A stretch of 64,000 nucleotides of DNA from Rickettsia typhi. GTDB taxonomy: Bacteria; Pseudomonadota; Alphaproteobacteria; Rickettsiales; Deianiraeaceae. The stretch is from contig CAMDIK010000005.1 in the NCBI GenBank assembly GCA_945898725.1, positions 1 through 64,000 on the forward strand, given 5' to 3'. Below, piece after piece: positions 19,776 to 29,609 of the stretch. The notes beneath the pieces were generated by a model, which saw only the letters and a list, made by a program, of their open reading frames with translations, did no database searches and was not told where the DNA came from. Made by a program: the position numbers and the translations under genes. Within the stretch, counting starts at the first letter, position 1. The number at the start of each line of letters is the position of its first letter.

Positions 19776-20141
19776 TTATTTTTTCTTTTCACACCAAAAT
19801 TTTACAGTGTGCGGAGCGTAAGAATACAGACTATATTGTCTTATTGAGTCATTCGCGCTAGTAAACATTAATCTTACATAGTCAGGTTCCGCATTTTTCT
19901 CCCTCTTGCAAACATCTTTTGCCATTGCAACAGCCTTATCTTGCAAGGCTCCATCAAACTGAAATAACCCAAATTGCGCAATTTCTTTAGAAAAATCAGG
20001 ATCTTGATCAGGAGCTAATATTCTAACTTCCGTCATTTTTCCGGCCTTAATTTTATCTTCGCTGCGGGGATCAACGCTTAAATAACGCGTGGAAGAGCAG
20101 GCAGAAATAGCAAATAATGCTAAAAATAATACATATTTCAT
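19776..20141 (-). CDS. Orphan lipoprotein
   Basis: MKYVLFLALFAISACSSTRYL lipobox; no recognised domain. Confidence 0.55.
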   Translation of the reverse strand: MKYVLFLALFAISACSSTRYLSVDPRSEDKIKAGKMTEVRILAPDQDPDFSKEIAQFGLFQFDGALQDKAVAMAKDVCKREKNAEPDYVRLMFTSANDSIRQYSLYSYAPHTVKFWCEKKK

Positions 20142-20253
20142 ATACATGAGAAAACATAATTCTAATTGCATTAGAGTGAAAATATTTATTGTCAAGAAAA
20201 ATTCTTGCATATTAACTTTTGGTGGAAATGATGAGCAAATATATCATATAAAT

Positions 20254-21153
20254 ATGAATAAAAAAATATTAATTGCATTTGTTGGAATATGTTTTTCCTG
20301 GTCGTTTAGCTGGTTTGCGATAAAATTTCAAATGCAATCTACGGTATCGCCATTTATATCTGTAACATATCGCTTTTTATTTGCTGGATTGCTGTTGCTT
20401 TTGGGCTTAAAACTGTTCAATATTAGCCTAAAAATATCAAGAAAAGAGTGTAAATTCATAGCAATTTCAGGGGTTTGTAATGCATCTATTAACTTTATTT
20501 TAGCCTATAATTCGGCAAAATATATACCAAGTGGGGTAACGGCTGCAATTTTTTCACTAACTATTATAATGGGTGAGGTTATAAATGCCATAATATATCG
20601 CACAAAAATCAACAAAAATACGATAATCAGCGGGCTAATAGGCACGTCAGGTTTGATGCTTTTTTTATTGCCGATTATAAACATAAGTGGCGACAAAATA
20701 GCCATTATCACGGGAATTTGGCTATCATTTTCAGGAACATTACTGGCAACATTGGGTATGATTTCCATGCGAGCATGCGCCATTAAACACAATACGCACG
20801 CCATGGTTTTTTTGACTTATACCTTTATTTGCGGGGCAATAATCAGCTTTTGCACAGGAATGTTTTTAGGTGCAGAAATTAAATTTGACACCTCACTATC
20901 CTACGTGCTATCTCTTGCGTACATCGTGGTATTTGCCTCATGCATAGCTTTTGCAAGTTTATTTTACCTAAATAAACACATAGGCGTTGCCAGGGCCGGG
21001 TTTTCTTCCTTAATTTACACGGTTTCCGCTATGTTTATTTCCACTTATTTTGAAGATTACAACTGGAGTTTTGTTAATATTGCCGGGTTTGGAATGATTA
21101 TTTTTGCAATTTTTAACGAATTACACAGTAAAAATAAACGAATTTCAAAATAA
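20254..21153 (+). CDS. EamA/DMT-family transporter
   Basis: About ten hydrophobic segments, FSWSFSWFAIKFQ...FISVTYRFLFAGLLLL, paired EamA-type repeats. ORF start trimmed to MNKKILIAFVG. Confidence 0.85.
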   Translation: MNKKILIAFVGICFSWSFSWFAIKFQMQSTVSPFISVTYRFLFAGLLLLLGLKLFNISLKISRKECKFIAISGVCNASINFILAYNSAKYIPSGVTAAIFSLTIIMGEVINAIIYRTKINKNTIISGLIGTSGLMLFLLPIINISGDKIAIITGIWLSFSGTLLATLGMISMRACAIKHNTHAMVFLTYTFICGAIISFCTGMFLGAEIKFDTSLSYVLSLAYIVVFASCIAFASLFYLNKHIGVARAGFSSLIYTVSAMFISTYFEDYNWSFVNIAGFGMIIFAIFNELHSKNKRISK

Positions 21154-21156
21154 AAT

Positions 21157-22131
21157 ATGGAAAAGTTTCTAATAATAGGGCCGGGGTTAATTGGTGGAAG
21201 TTTGGCGAAATCTTTGTTTGGAAAATTTGAATTATTTGCAATATCTACAGGGAGTTTTTCTGAATATGGTAATATATTCTCCAGCATTTCAGATGTAAAA
21301 AATGCGAAGCATATAATCAATTTAGTAAAATATATTGCAATTACAGCGCCGCTTTCCAGTTATCCAGGCATATTAAATACCTTAAAAGAGTACGATTTAT
21401 CAGGGAAAATTGTATTTGAGTGCGGATCTGTAAAGCAATATGTTGCAAAATTAAAACAAAACTTTAATGCACCGTGGCTTAATTTAACCCACCCGATTGC
21501 GGGCAGTGATAAATCAGGATTTTCCAATGCTAATAAGGATTTATTTCATGGCAAACAGCTTATTCTGGATGAAAGCAATATGCATAATAATCATATCGCG
21601 GAAATTGCAAGAATTGCACAATTTGGCAGCATAACAACGCTAAATGCAAGATTGCATGATGAAATATATGCAATTTCATCGCACATTCCGCAGCTTTTTA
21701 GCTATATTTTTAACGAAATAGTTGCTGAAAATAACGTGGAATTAGAGGATATGAACTTGCAGAATGAAATTACAGCATACGCGCAATTTCGCCGCCTTGG
21801 AATGTCAAATAAATCTATATGGTGCGGGGAATTCGGTATATTTTCTTTGAATTTTGAGCGCATAAATATGGAGTATCAGCGGTTAAATCAGGTGATTCTT
21901 GAGAGCGTAAAAAATTCTACAAACTTACTTGAAATTGGAAGAGTTTTTAGCAAGAAAATCTGTGAAAATGCCTATAAATACAGTGAATATTTTGGCAGTG
22001 GAATGTTGGATTTTTCCGCAATGAAAAATGTAAATATTGCGCATAATTTAGATGCAAAAATAAACATATCTCGCGTTCTGGAACGTAATTATCTTAGTAT
22101 TTATGCAGGAAAATCACACAACGCTGGCTGA
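21157..22131 (+). CDS. tyrA: Prephenate/arogenate dehydrogenase
   Basis: LIIGPGLIGGSLAKSL, LTHPIAGSDKSGFSNA, DEIYAISSHIPQLFSY. Confidence 0.9.
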   Translation: MEKFLIIGPGLIGGSLAKSLFGKFELFAISTGSFSEYGNIFSSISDVKNAKHIINLVKYIAITAPLSSYPGILNTLKEYDLSGKIVFECGSVKQYVAKLKQNFNAPWLNLTHPIAGSDKSGFSNANKDLFHGKQLILDESNMHNNHIAEIARIAQFGSITTLNARLHDEIYAISSHIPQLFSYIFNEIVAENNVELEDMNLQNEITAYAQFRRLGMSNKSIWCGEFGIFSLNFERINMEYQRLNQVILESVKNSTNLLEIGRVFSKKICENAYKYSEYFGSGMLDFSAMKNVNIAHNLDAKINISRVLERNYLSIYAGKSHNAG

Positions 22132-23131
22132 ATATATTGAAAAATGCCTATATTCCAACGAGGGTTTTTACACTTCCCAAAACGCCTTCGGGCGCACTGG
22201 TTCATTTGTGACAGCGCCTATGATTTCATCTCTTTTTGGTGAAATTATCGGACTTTTTCTTATTAATATACTAAATCAAAACTTTCCAGGTAAGCGTGTA
22301 AATATAATTGAAATTGGTAGTGGAAATGGCGACTTACTGGAAGATTTAATGCAAATATTTGCAAAATTCCCCCACGCAAGCAAGCAAATTTCCTTTATTT
22401 CAATTGATAAATCAAAGCGAAATATTGCGTATCAACAGGAGAGATTTTCAAGCTTTAATGTGAGTTATTGCGAGGATATTTTCGCGGTAGATTTTCAGCA
22501 AAATCCGTGCATTTTTATATCGAATGAGCTGCTTGATGCCTATCCGATCAACCAGTATAAATACAAAAATAACCAGTTTGAAATGCATAAAATATCCAAT
22601 AAAAACGGTGTTTTTAATTCAATTTGGAGTACATGCGACGATCTGACGGAAATCAACAAGTATTTTAAATATTTTCCAAATTTAGTGCTAAAAAATAACA
22701 GCATTATTGAATGCTCCAAATCTTGCATTGAAGATTTTGAGAGAGTGTGCAAGGTGATAAATCTCAATACTGGCGGGCTAATTTACATAGATTACGGGTA
22801 TATTACAAACCAATTTATTTCAACAATTCAGGCAATTCAGGCGCATGAAAAAGTGGATATTTTTGCTAATCCAGGCAAAAGTGACATCACGCACCTAGTT
22901 AATTTTCAATTATTTCACAATATTGCCCGGAATTTTATTACAAATTCCACGCTTTCAAGCATCACAACTCAAGGAAAATTCCTTGTGGATACGGGTATAA
23001 ATCATCTTGCAAAAAAATATATTGCAAATAATCCGCATCTTGAGGTAAATATTTCACAGGCAGTAAATCGCTTAATAAACCCAATGCAGATGGGCGATTT
23101 GTTTAAATTTTTGTTATATTTTAAGTGGTGA
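22103..23131 (+). CDS. SAM-dependent methyltransferase, MidA/NDUFAF7 family
   Basis: GRTGSFVTAPMISSLFGEIIGLFL, IIEIGSGNGDLLEDLM, FISNELLDAYPI, LIYIDYGY. Confidence 0.9.
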   Translation: MQENHTTLAEYIEKCLYSNEGFYTSQNAFGRTGSFVTAPMISSLFGEIIGLFLINILNQNFPGKRVNIIEIGSGNGDLLEDLMQIFAKFPHASKQISFISIDKSKRNIAYQQERFSSFNVSYCEDIFAVDFQQNPCIFISNELLDAYPINQYKYKNNQFEMHKISNKNGVFNSIWSTCDDLTEINKYFKYFPNLVLKNNSIIECSKSCIEDFERVCKVINLNTGGLIYIDYGYITNQFISTIQAIQAHEKVDIFANPGKSDITHLVNFQLFHNIARNFITNSTLSSITTQGKFLVDTGINHLAKKYIANNPHLEVNISQAVNRLINPMQMGDLFKFLLYFKW

Positions 23132-23541
23132 TGATCCTTGGAATTGGAACTGATATAATCGAAATGGCACGAATACAGGCTATTTTAATGGGAAAATTTA
23201 GGGGAAAATTCATAAAACGAGTTCTTGTCGAGTCTGAAATTAAAATATTCAACTCTAAAGCCAATCAAGTAAGCTATTTTGCAAAAAGATTCGCTGCGAA
23301 AGAGGCAATTTCCAAGGCTTTTGCGTGCGGAATAGGGGGTAGAATTTCATTTCAAGACATCGAAATATCATCTCTTGTATCTGGCAAGCCAACAGCAAAA
23401 ATCATAAAAAGTGCAATAAAAACCCCCGTATTTACTGGCAATCCTGAATTGTTAAACATACATATATCGCTATCAGACACGGATAATTACGCCCTAGCCT
23501 ACTGCATTCTTGAAGCAAAAATTCATCAAGAAATATCCTGA
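23125..23541 (+). CDS. acpS: Holo-[acyl-carrier-protein] synthase
   Basis: MILGIGTDIIEMARIQ, FAKRFAAKEAISKAFACGIG, HISLSDTDNYALAY. Confidence 0.95.
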   Translation: MVMILGIGTDIIEMARIQAILMGKFRGKFIKRVLVESEIKIFNSKANQVSYFAKRFAAKEAISKAFACGIGGRISFQDIEISSLVSGKPTAKIIKSAIKTPVFTGNPELLNIHISLSDTDNYALAYCILEAKIHQEIS

Positions 23542-25148
23542 ACAATGATATTTCTATGGGGTAGTAATTGCTGAAAAATGGGCACATGCGAAGCAAGAAT
23601 GAGAATTTTATTTCTCGAATATGTATCAATAACGCTAACAATTTTGGAAATATTGCTGCTATCAAGCCCATTCGTAGGCTCGTCTAAAACTATAACCTGC
23701 GAAGCCTTATTTAGCAAACAAGATGCAAGTGAAATTCGCCGCTTTTCCCCGCCAGATAGGCTAAAATCCCCCACTTGATCTTCCAATCTAGTAATTAAAT
23801 AATCCAATCCAAGATCAACTAAAATTTGCTTTATTTCGTCTAAACTGGCGCTATTTCCACACTCTAAATTTTCCCGCAAAGTTCGATGCAATATCACAGA
23901 ATCTTGTAGGCAATATGTAATTTTTGCACGAATTTCACGGTAATTTATGCCATTTATATCAGCATCTCCAATGCTAATTGCGCCCGCAGGTGCATCATTA
24001 AACTTTAGCAAAGTGTCAAAAAAAGTACTCTTTCCAGAGCCGGATTTACTATTAAATACCACAACGTCGCCTGCATTCGCAATGAAATCTGGAATTTTAA
24101 TCACCCCTGCGGAAATTGAAATTTCCAAGTTTGAGACGCAAATTTTTGAGCAATCAGCAGATTTTCCATCAATAATATCTTTTTCTTCCATTAAATTATC
24201 ACTAATCTCGTAAATTGCACGCATAATTTTATTCAAATTTGCAAAATCTGCACCATGCTCAGAAACCCCACCAAGCCCAACTGCAATCATCACAGCATAA
24301 ATAATAAAAGCCGTCATGTCTCCGCCAGACATTTTCCCTAGATTTACCTCGCGAAAACCATAAAACATCGCAACAGCTATAGCAATTATAACAATAAAAA
24401 TGCACATAGAGATGAAGCAAGATCTCACCACTAAACGCCGCTTTTCCATTGCAAAAATTTCAGTATTTTTCGCCTGAAGGTATGAATATTCCAAGTCTTC
24501 GCTTATATCTGCTTTAATTTTTTTCAGGTATAAAACCGTATCAAATATGCGTTTTTCATAGGCATCAATAGCTTTTTGCATAACAACCCTGCCTTTTTTG
24601 ACTTTTTTTCCAAAGAAAAACAAGGGGAACATCATGCTGGCAATTATGCCAATAATCACGCTACTTAAAAATGGGGAAATGTAAAATATTATTCCAAGCC
24701 CACCAATTAAGGTCACGGAACTGCGAATTAGAAAGGGAAATGAAGTTCCTATAATCGTCCTTGCTTGACGAAAATCCCCTGAAAGTATTGATAAAATCTT
24801 ATCACGCCCGATGGAATTCACCGCGCCAATTTTGGAATGTAAAATTTTCGCATACACGTTCAAGCGAAGATTTTGGCAAAATTTTTCAGCAATCACGTTC
24901 ATGCAAAAGCCCCGAAGAAATGCAAAAATGCACATTAATACGGCAATTCCTATAAAAAACCAAATACCTCGTAGCAATTTTTCACCATCTCCACCAACCC
25001 CGCTGTCAACAATATTTCTTATAGCGCCCCCGAATGATAAAACTATAATTGACGTTAAAATTGTTGAAAAAATTCCTATAAAAAACGTTCGCGCATCAGC
25101 TTGAATGATGCCTTTTACAATGCTTCTGGTGTATTTTTTATCTCTCAT
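23526..25148 (-). CDS. ABC transporter, fused permease/ATPase
   Basis: N-terminal ABC TM domain; Walker A NSKSGSGKST, signature SLSGGEKRRISLA, Walker B QVIVLDEPTNGLD. Confidence 0.92.
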   Translation of the reverse strand: MRDKKYTRSIVKGIIQADARTFFIGIFSTILTSIIVLSFGGAIRNIVDSGVGGDGEKLLRGIWFFIGIAVLMCIFAFLRGFCMNVIAEKFCQNLRLNVYAKILHSKIGAVNSIGRDKILSILSGDFRQARTIIGTSFPFLIRSSVTLIGGLGIIFYISPFLSSVIIGIIASMMFPLFFFGKKVKKGRVVMQKAIDAYEKRIFDTVLYLKKIKADISEDLEYSYLQAKNTEIFAMEKRRLVVRSCFISMCIFIVIIAIAVAMFYGFREVNLGKMSGGDMTAFIIYAVMIAVGLGGVSEHGADFANLNKIMRAIYEISDNLMEEKDIIDGKSADCSKICVSNLEISISAGVIKIPDFIANAGDVVVFNSKSGSGKSTFFDTLLKFNDAPAGAISIGDADINGINYREIRAKITYCLQDSVILHRTLRENLECGNSASLDEIKQILVDLGLDYLITRLEDQVGDFSLSGGEKRRISLASCLLNKASQVIVLDEPTNGLDSSNISKIVSVIDTYSRNKILILASHVPIFQQLLPHRNIIVQDIS

Positions 25149-25177
25149 ATTTTATTCTTGATTAATGTAACTACAGC

Positions 25178-25205
25178 AGTATATATCTAAAAAAGCAATA
25201 GTCAA
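25178..25205 (-). promoter_or_regulatory. Candidate sigma70-type promoter for the ABC transporter gene
   Basis: Minus strand TTGACT-N16-TATACT, ATG 30 nt downstream of the -10. Confidence 0.5.
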
Positions 25206-25207
25206 CA

Positions 25208-26293
25208 ATGAAAAATATATATTTAGATTACAATTCCACAACCCCAATATTGCCTGAAATATTAGCAGAAATGCAGGAATATTTCGCATTTTCCAAGCCT
25301 TTAAATGCTTCTTCAAGTCATTTTTATGGTCAAAATGCGCGTAATTTACTGGAAAAATCGCGTAATTCCATCTTGCAAAATGTTATGGGTAGCGCCTGGG
25401 GTGAGTATAACTTAATTTTTACCTCTTCGGGCAGCGAAAGCAATAATACGGTAATTAATAGCTTTAAAAACTCTAAAATTCTCTACTCAAACCTTGAGCA
25501 TAGTTCAATTTCCAAGCCGGCAGAAAATACAGAAAATGCAACCAAGATTTACTCCAATTCAAGCGGCATAATTTTCCCGGAAAACCTGGTAAAAATGATT
25601 AAAAATATACAACCTGAACTAGTTTCAATTGCGTATGCAAATAATGAGACAGGGGTTATACAAAATTTAGCAGAAATTGCGAAAATATGCAGTAATTACG
25701 GGGTAAAACTACATACTGACGCCTGCCAGGCTTTGGGGAAAATTTCCTGCAACTTTCACGAAATAAAACCCGACTTAATTACAATTTCCAGTCATAAAAT
25801 TTACGGACCAATCGGCGCTTCTGCTGTAATATACAAGAAAAATTGCAAAATTTTACCAATTATTCTGGGTGGAAGCCAGGAATTTGGAGCCCGTGCCGGA
25901 ACGGAAAATCTCTACGCAATATACGGGTTTTCACTAGCATGCGAAATGTGTGAAAAATTTGTGGAAAAATACACCGAAATTCAACCACTACGCGATAAAA
26001 TAGACGCGCGCGCCACCGAACTTGGGCACCTGGTATTGTGCAAATCGGCGGCAAGAATACCCAACACAACAATGATCGCAAAAGCAAACTGCAACTCCTC
26101 TGCGGAAATTATGCGCCTGGATTTACTGGGGTTTTCCGCATCCAGCGGCTCTGCATGCTCTTCCGGGCTGCACGAAGAATCGAAAATTATCGCAAATTTG
26201 CAACTATCAGGCGAATATAGCGCCACCACTAGATTCAGCCTTGGAATTCACACGCGCGAAGATGAAATTAATGCACTACTCCAGGTTTTTTAA
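25208..26293 (+). CDS. Cysteine desulfurase (IscS/NifS family)
   Basis: YLDYNSTTPILPEI, NNETGVIQNLAEI, HTDACQALGKI, SSHKIYGPIGASAVI, SGSACSSG. Confidence 0.93.
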   Translation: MKNIYLDYNSTTPILPEILAEMQEYFAFSKPLNASSSHFYGQNARNLLEKSRNSILQNVMGSAWGEYNLIFTSSGSESNNTVINSFKNSKILYSNLEHSSISKPAENTENATKIYSNSSGIIFPENLVKMIKNIQPELVSIAYANNETGVIQNLAEIAKICSNYGVKLHTDACQALGKISCNFHEIKPDLITISSHKIYGPIGASAVIYKKNCKILPIILGGSQEFGARAGTENLYAIYGFSLACEMCEKFVEKYTEIQPLRDKIDARATELGHLVLCKSAARIPNTTMIAKANCNSSAEIMRLDLLGFSASSGSACSSGLHEESKIIANLQLSGEYSATTRFSLGIHTREDEINALLQVF

Positions 26294-27123
26294 AGAATTT
26301 TATCAATTTCGTGCTTGAATTCGTCCATATTTTTCACGTAAATTTCACTGCCGGCTTCAACTTTTTTACTATACCTATTCACGCCAAAACCGATAAATTT
26401 ATATGCCTGCCCCGCATTCCAAACCTCCAAATCATTCTCACCATCGCCGATGTGAATGACTTTTCCTTTGACCATTCCCTGCTGTTTTAGAAATTTTATC
26501 ACATCGCTTTTCTTTTCAGAAATCGGAGTTTTTAAATCTAAATTCTCACAATTTGTGTATCTGTATTTATCAAACAAAACCTTCTTCAATTCTTTGCCAG
26601 AAAAATCTTTAAAATATCCCGAATAAATATCGCTTTTCTCAATGCCAAATTGCCTTGCAAAATCTGGGATTATTGCACAGCCAAAGGTTCCACCACCAAT
26701 TATCAAAACCTGGTTGCCTCGAGATTTTAGCTTAAGAATTATATCTTTTAAGTCTGTTGTTTGAACTTTTGTCAACTCAGAAATAGCATAATCTACATCT
26801 TTTTGCTGAACTTTTATATGGAATGTATCATTCAACCTCTTCATAAATTCATTTATACCTTCAGGCGAGTTTGCAATGTGAATATTTTTTGAGACCCAAT
26901 TTTCAACAACATTTCTCTTGTAGCCACTGCCTTTAAAGGCGCTTTCATAAAACATGTCAATATAGCTGCGGTGCTTTTTTCCAACGATATTTTCACCAAT
27001 ATTAGCTGGCTTTGTATTATACATCGTTGCGTCAAAGTCGAAGATGAATGTTAGCGGTTCTTTTGGGTGGGTGTGTTTTATGCAGCCAATCAAACAAACT
27101 AATGCAATCAGTAATAATCTCAT
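26290..27123 (-). CDS. HAD-superfamily phosphatase with lipoprotein signal
   Basis: MRLLLIALVCLIGC lipobox, DFDAT motif I, GDGENDLEVW motif IV. Confidence 0.75.
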   Translation of the reverse strand: MRLLLIALVCLIGCIKHTHPKEPLTFIFDFDATMYNTKPANIGENIVGKKHRSYIDMFYESAFKGSGYKRNVVENWVSKNIHIANSPEGINEFMKRLNDTFHIKVQQKDVDYAISELTKVQTTDLKDIILKLKSRGNQVLIIGGGTFGCAIIPDFARQFGIEKSDIYSGYFKDFSGKELKKVLFDKYRYTNCENLDLKTPISEKKSDVIKFLKQQGMVKGKVIHIGDGENDLEVWNAGQAYKFIGFGVNRYSKKVEAGSEIYVKNMDEFKHEIDKIL

Positions 27124-27137
27124 ATCAAAATAAAATG

Positions 27138-28133
27138 CTAGTGTGATAATTTTTGAGCCAAGTCCAGCATGCGATTTGAAAAACCCCACTCGTTGTCATA
27201 CCAGGAAAGAACGCGCACGCAAGATCCGCTAACCACTTTTGTTTCGGCTAAATCTACTATACTGCTGAATGGAGATTTGATAAAATCGCAGGAAACTAAA
27301 GGCTTTTCCTCGCAAGCAAGCACCCCTGACATCTCGCCACTTGCCGCATCAATAAAGGCATTATTCACCTCGTCAATTGTGGTATTTTTTGCAAGATTTA
27401 CAACCAAATCAACAACGGAAACATTGGGAGTTGGAACGCGTATTGCCGCGCCGTCAAGCTTTCCTTCAAGATTTGGCAACACAAGAGATAAAGCTTTTGC
27501 AGCGCCGGTTGAAGTTGGAACCATAGACAAAGCCGCCGCCCTTGCCCTTCTCAAATCCTTATGCGCTGCATCAAGAATGTTCTGATCACCGGTGTAAGAA
27601 TGCACGGTTGTCATAAAACCGCTAACAATTCCGTACTTTTTATCCAAAATTTTCGCAATTGGCGCAAGGCAATTCGTGGTGCAAGAGCCGATGGAAAAAA
27701 TTTCAGGACTAGATTGCAAGAGCTCTTCATTCACGCCGCATACGATAGTTGGAACATTTTTCTCCTTGGCAGGAGCGGAAATCATTACGTATTTCGCACC
27801 AGATTTCAAATGCAACCCAGCAGATTCCCGTGAAGTAAACGCACCAGTGCACTCCATCACCATGTCAATGTTGCTCCAGGATATATTTTCAACCTTTCTT
27901 TCAGATATAAAATTAATAATTTTATCATTAATTGCAACAGTTTTATCATTGATAATTGAAATTTTAGCATTCAATTTACCAAAAATTGAATCATATTGCA
28001 ATAAATGCAGAGAATCTTGAATGTTAGAAGTGGAATTTACGGTCAAAATGTCCAAGCCATCTCTGGGATTTTCAATTATTGAGCGTAAAATTGTTCTACC
28101 TATTCTTCCAAATCCATTTATTGCAATTTTCAT
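27138..28133 (-). CDS. gapA: Glyceraldehyde-3-phosphate dehydrogenase
   Basis: MKIAINGFGRIGRTILR, SIGSCTTNCLAPIAKIL, WYDNEWGFSNRMLDL. Confidence 0.98.
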   Translation of the reverse strand: MKIAINGFGRIGRTILRSIIENPRDGLDILTVNSTSNIQDSLHLLQYDSIFGKLNAKISIINDKTVAINDKIINFISERKVENISWSNIDMVMECTGAFTSRESAGLHLKSGAKYVMISAPAKEKNVPTIVCGVNEELLQSSPEIFSIGSCTTNCLAPIAKILDKKYGIVSGFMTTVHSYTGDQNILDAAHKDLRRARAAALSMVPTSTGAAKALSLVLPNLEGKLDGAAIRVPTPNVSVVDLVVNLAKNTTIDEVNNAFIDAASGEMSGVLACEEKPLVSCDFIKSPFSSIVDLAETKVVSGSCVRVLSWYDNEWGFSNRMLDLAQKLSH

Positions 28134-28146
28134 ATCACAAAAATAA

Positions 28147-29478
28147 CTATCTATCAAGTTTAGCGTACAATTTTTCTAACTCACCTTGTAGCTTTTCAGA
28201 GTCAATTTTATACTTACTAACATTAACCCTTGCAAGCATCACATCAAAAGCAGCCCATTCATGCGCCACGGCATAAATATAATTCTTGATCTGCTCATTG
28301 GATTCCATATTTTTCTTATATTCATCTGGGGACTGTTGAGAATTATAAGCCTCTTCCGCTATAATTTTATCAATATCTTCAGGCTTGGCTTGAATTTTTT
28401 CACGCGAAATAAAATCACGATATATATATGTCATACATATATTTTGCAAAGCTTTTAGAGATAAATCTTTAGCGCTCATATTTTTTATACTTGTGTCATC
28501 CTTTGCATTTGCCTGAATTTCCGCAAGTCTCTTAATCTCAGATTCCAAAAAAACCTCAGGAACCTTGAAATCTGCGTATTTCTTGCGAATTTCAGCATCC
28601 AACATTACCTTTGTAAGCCTTCTAATTGCCGAATTATTTCCGCCAAGCATCATATCACGAATATTTTGTGTCAATAAATCAACACTTTCAAAACCTAGCT
28701 TCTTTGCCAAATCATCATTCATTTCGCTTTTGACTTTTTCTCGAATTAACTGTAATTTTACATCAAATTCAATGTCTTGATCTGCAAAATCCTTAAAATT
28801 ATAATCCTTTGGAAATCTAACAGTAATAGTTCTAGAATCTCCCACTTTCATCCCTATTAACTGATCCTCAAAACCAGGTACAAAAGCCTTAGAGCCTATT
28901 TCCAGGGAATATTTATTAGCAGTTGCCGATTGAACAACTTCGCCATTCTTCCTTCCAACAAAATCTATCACAGAAATATGTCCATTTTGCAGCAATTCAT
29001 TAGGATTTTCCACAGGTTCAGACTCGCCCATGCTAGAGGTAGCGCCTTGCAAATATTTAGTTACCTCGGCATCATTTATAACCACTTCAGGAACTTCAAA
29101 CTTGATTTTTCCTAGTTGAATTTCCGGAACTTTTGGATGAGTATATATATTAAAACGAATTGCAATCGATTGTTTTGTATAGGTTTCGATTGGGGAAAAC
29201 TCGTCTACGTGAGCTAAATTTTGCCCTATCTCCGCATCCTCGGAAATTTTTGCAAACACCTTACGAAATAAATCATCCGCCACCATATCTAAAACCTTGT
29301 GAGAGTACTTTTTATCAACAATGTCAATTGGAACCGCGCCTTTTTTAAACCCCTCAACGGTAGTATTTTTGGCAACTTTGGCAATCAATTCATTATACTT
29401 TGGCAGTATAAAATCCTCGCCAACTTTCACTTCATACGATTTTAAACAATCTTTTTCTTTTACAACTTTCACCTTCAC
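28147..29478 (-). CDS. tig: Trigger factor
   Basis: N-terminal ribosome-binding region with GFKKGAVP, PPIase core DRFVGRKNGE-like VIDFVGRKNGEVVQ...PGFEDQLIGMKVGDSRTITVRFPKDY. Confidence 0.93.
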   Translation of the reverse strand: MKVKVVKEKDCLKSYEVKVGEDFILPKYNELIAKVAKNTTVEGFKKGAVPIDIVDKKYSHKVLDMVADDLFRKVFAKISEDAEIGQNLAHVDEFSPIETYTKQSIAIRFNIYTHPKVPEIQLGKIKFEVPEVVINDAEVTKYLQGATSSMGESEPVENPNELLQNGHISVIDFVGRKNGEVVQSATANKYSLEIGSKAFVPGFEDQLIGMKVGDSRTITVRFPKDYNFKDFADQDIEFDVKLQLIREKVKSEMNDDLAKKLGFESVDLLTQNIRDMMLGGNNSAIRRLTKVMLDAEIRKKYADFKVPEVFLESEIKRLAEIQANAKDDTSIKNMSAKDLSLKALQNICMTYIYRDFISREKIQAKPEDIDKIIAEEAYNSQQSPDEYKKNMESNEQIKNYIYAVAHEWAAFDVMLARVNVSKYKIDSEKLQGELEKLYAKLDR

Positions 29479-29503
29479 AGTAGTACCTTACAAATAAAAC
29501 AAG

Positions 29504-29584
29504 TACGGATGGAGGGACTTGAACCCCCACAGCTTTCGCCGCTAGGACCTAAACCTAGTGTGTCTACCATTTCACCACATCCGC
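29504..29584 (-). tRNA. tRNA-Leu (anticodon UAG), 3' CCA not encoded
   Basis: Reverse complement GCGGATGTGGTGAAATGGTAGACACACTAGGTTTAGGTCCTAGCGGCGAAAGCTGTGGGGGTTCAAGTCCCTCCATCCGTA; loop TTTAGGT; class II variable arm. Confidence 0.95.
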
Positions 29585-29609
29585 TTACTTCTTTATTTAA
29601 TAAAATAAC

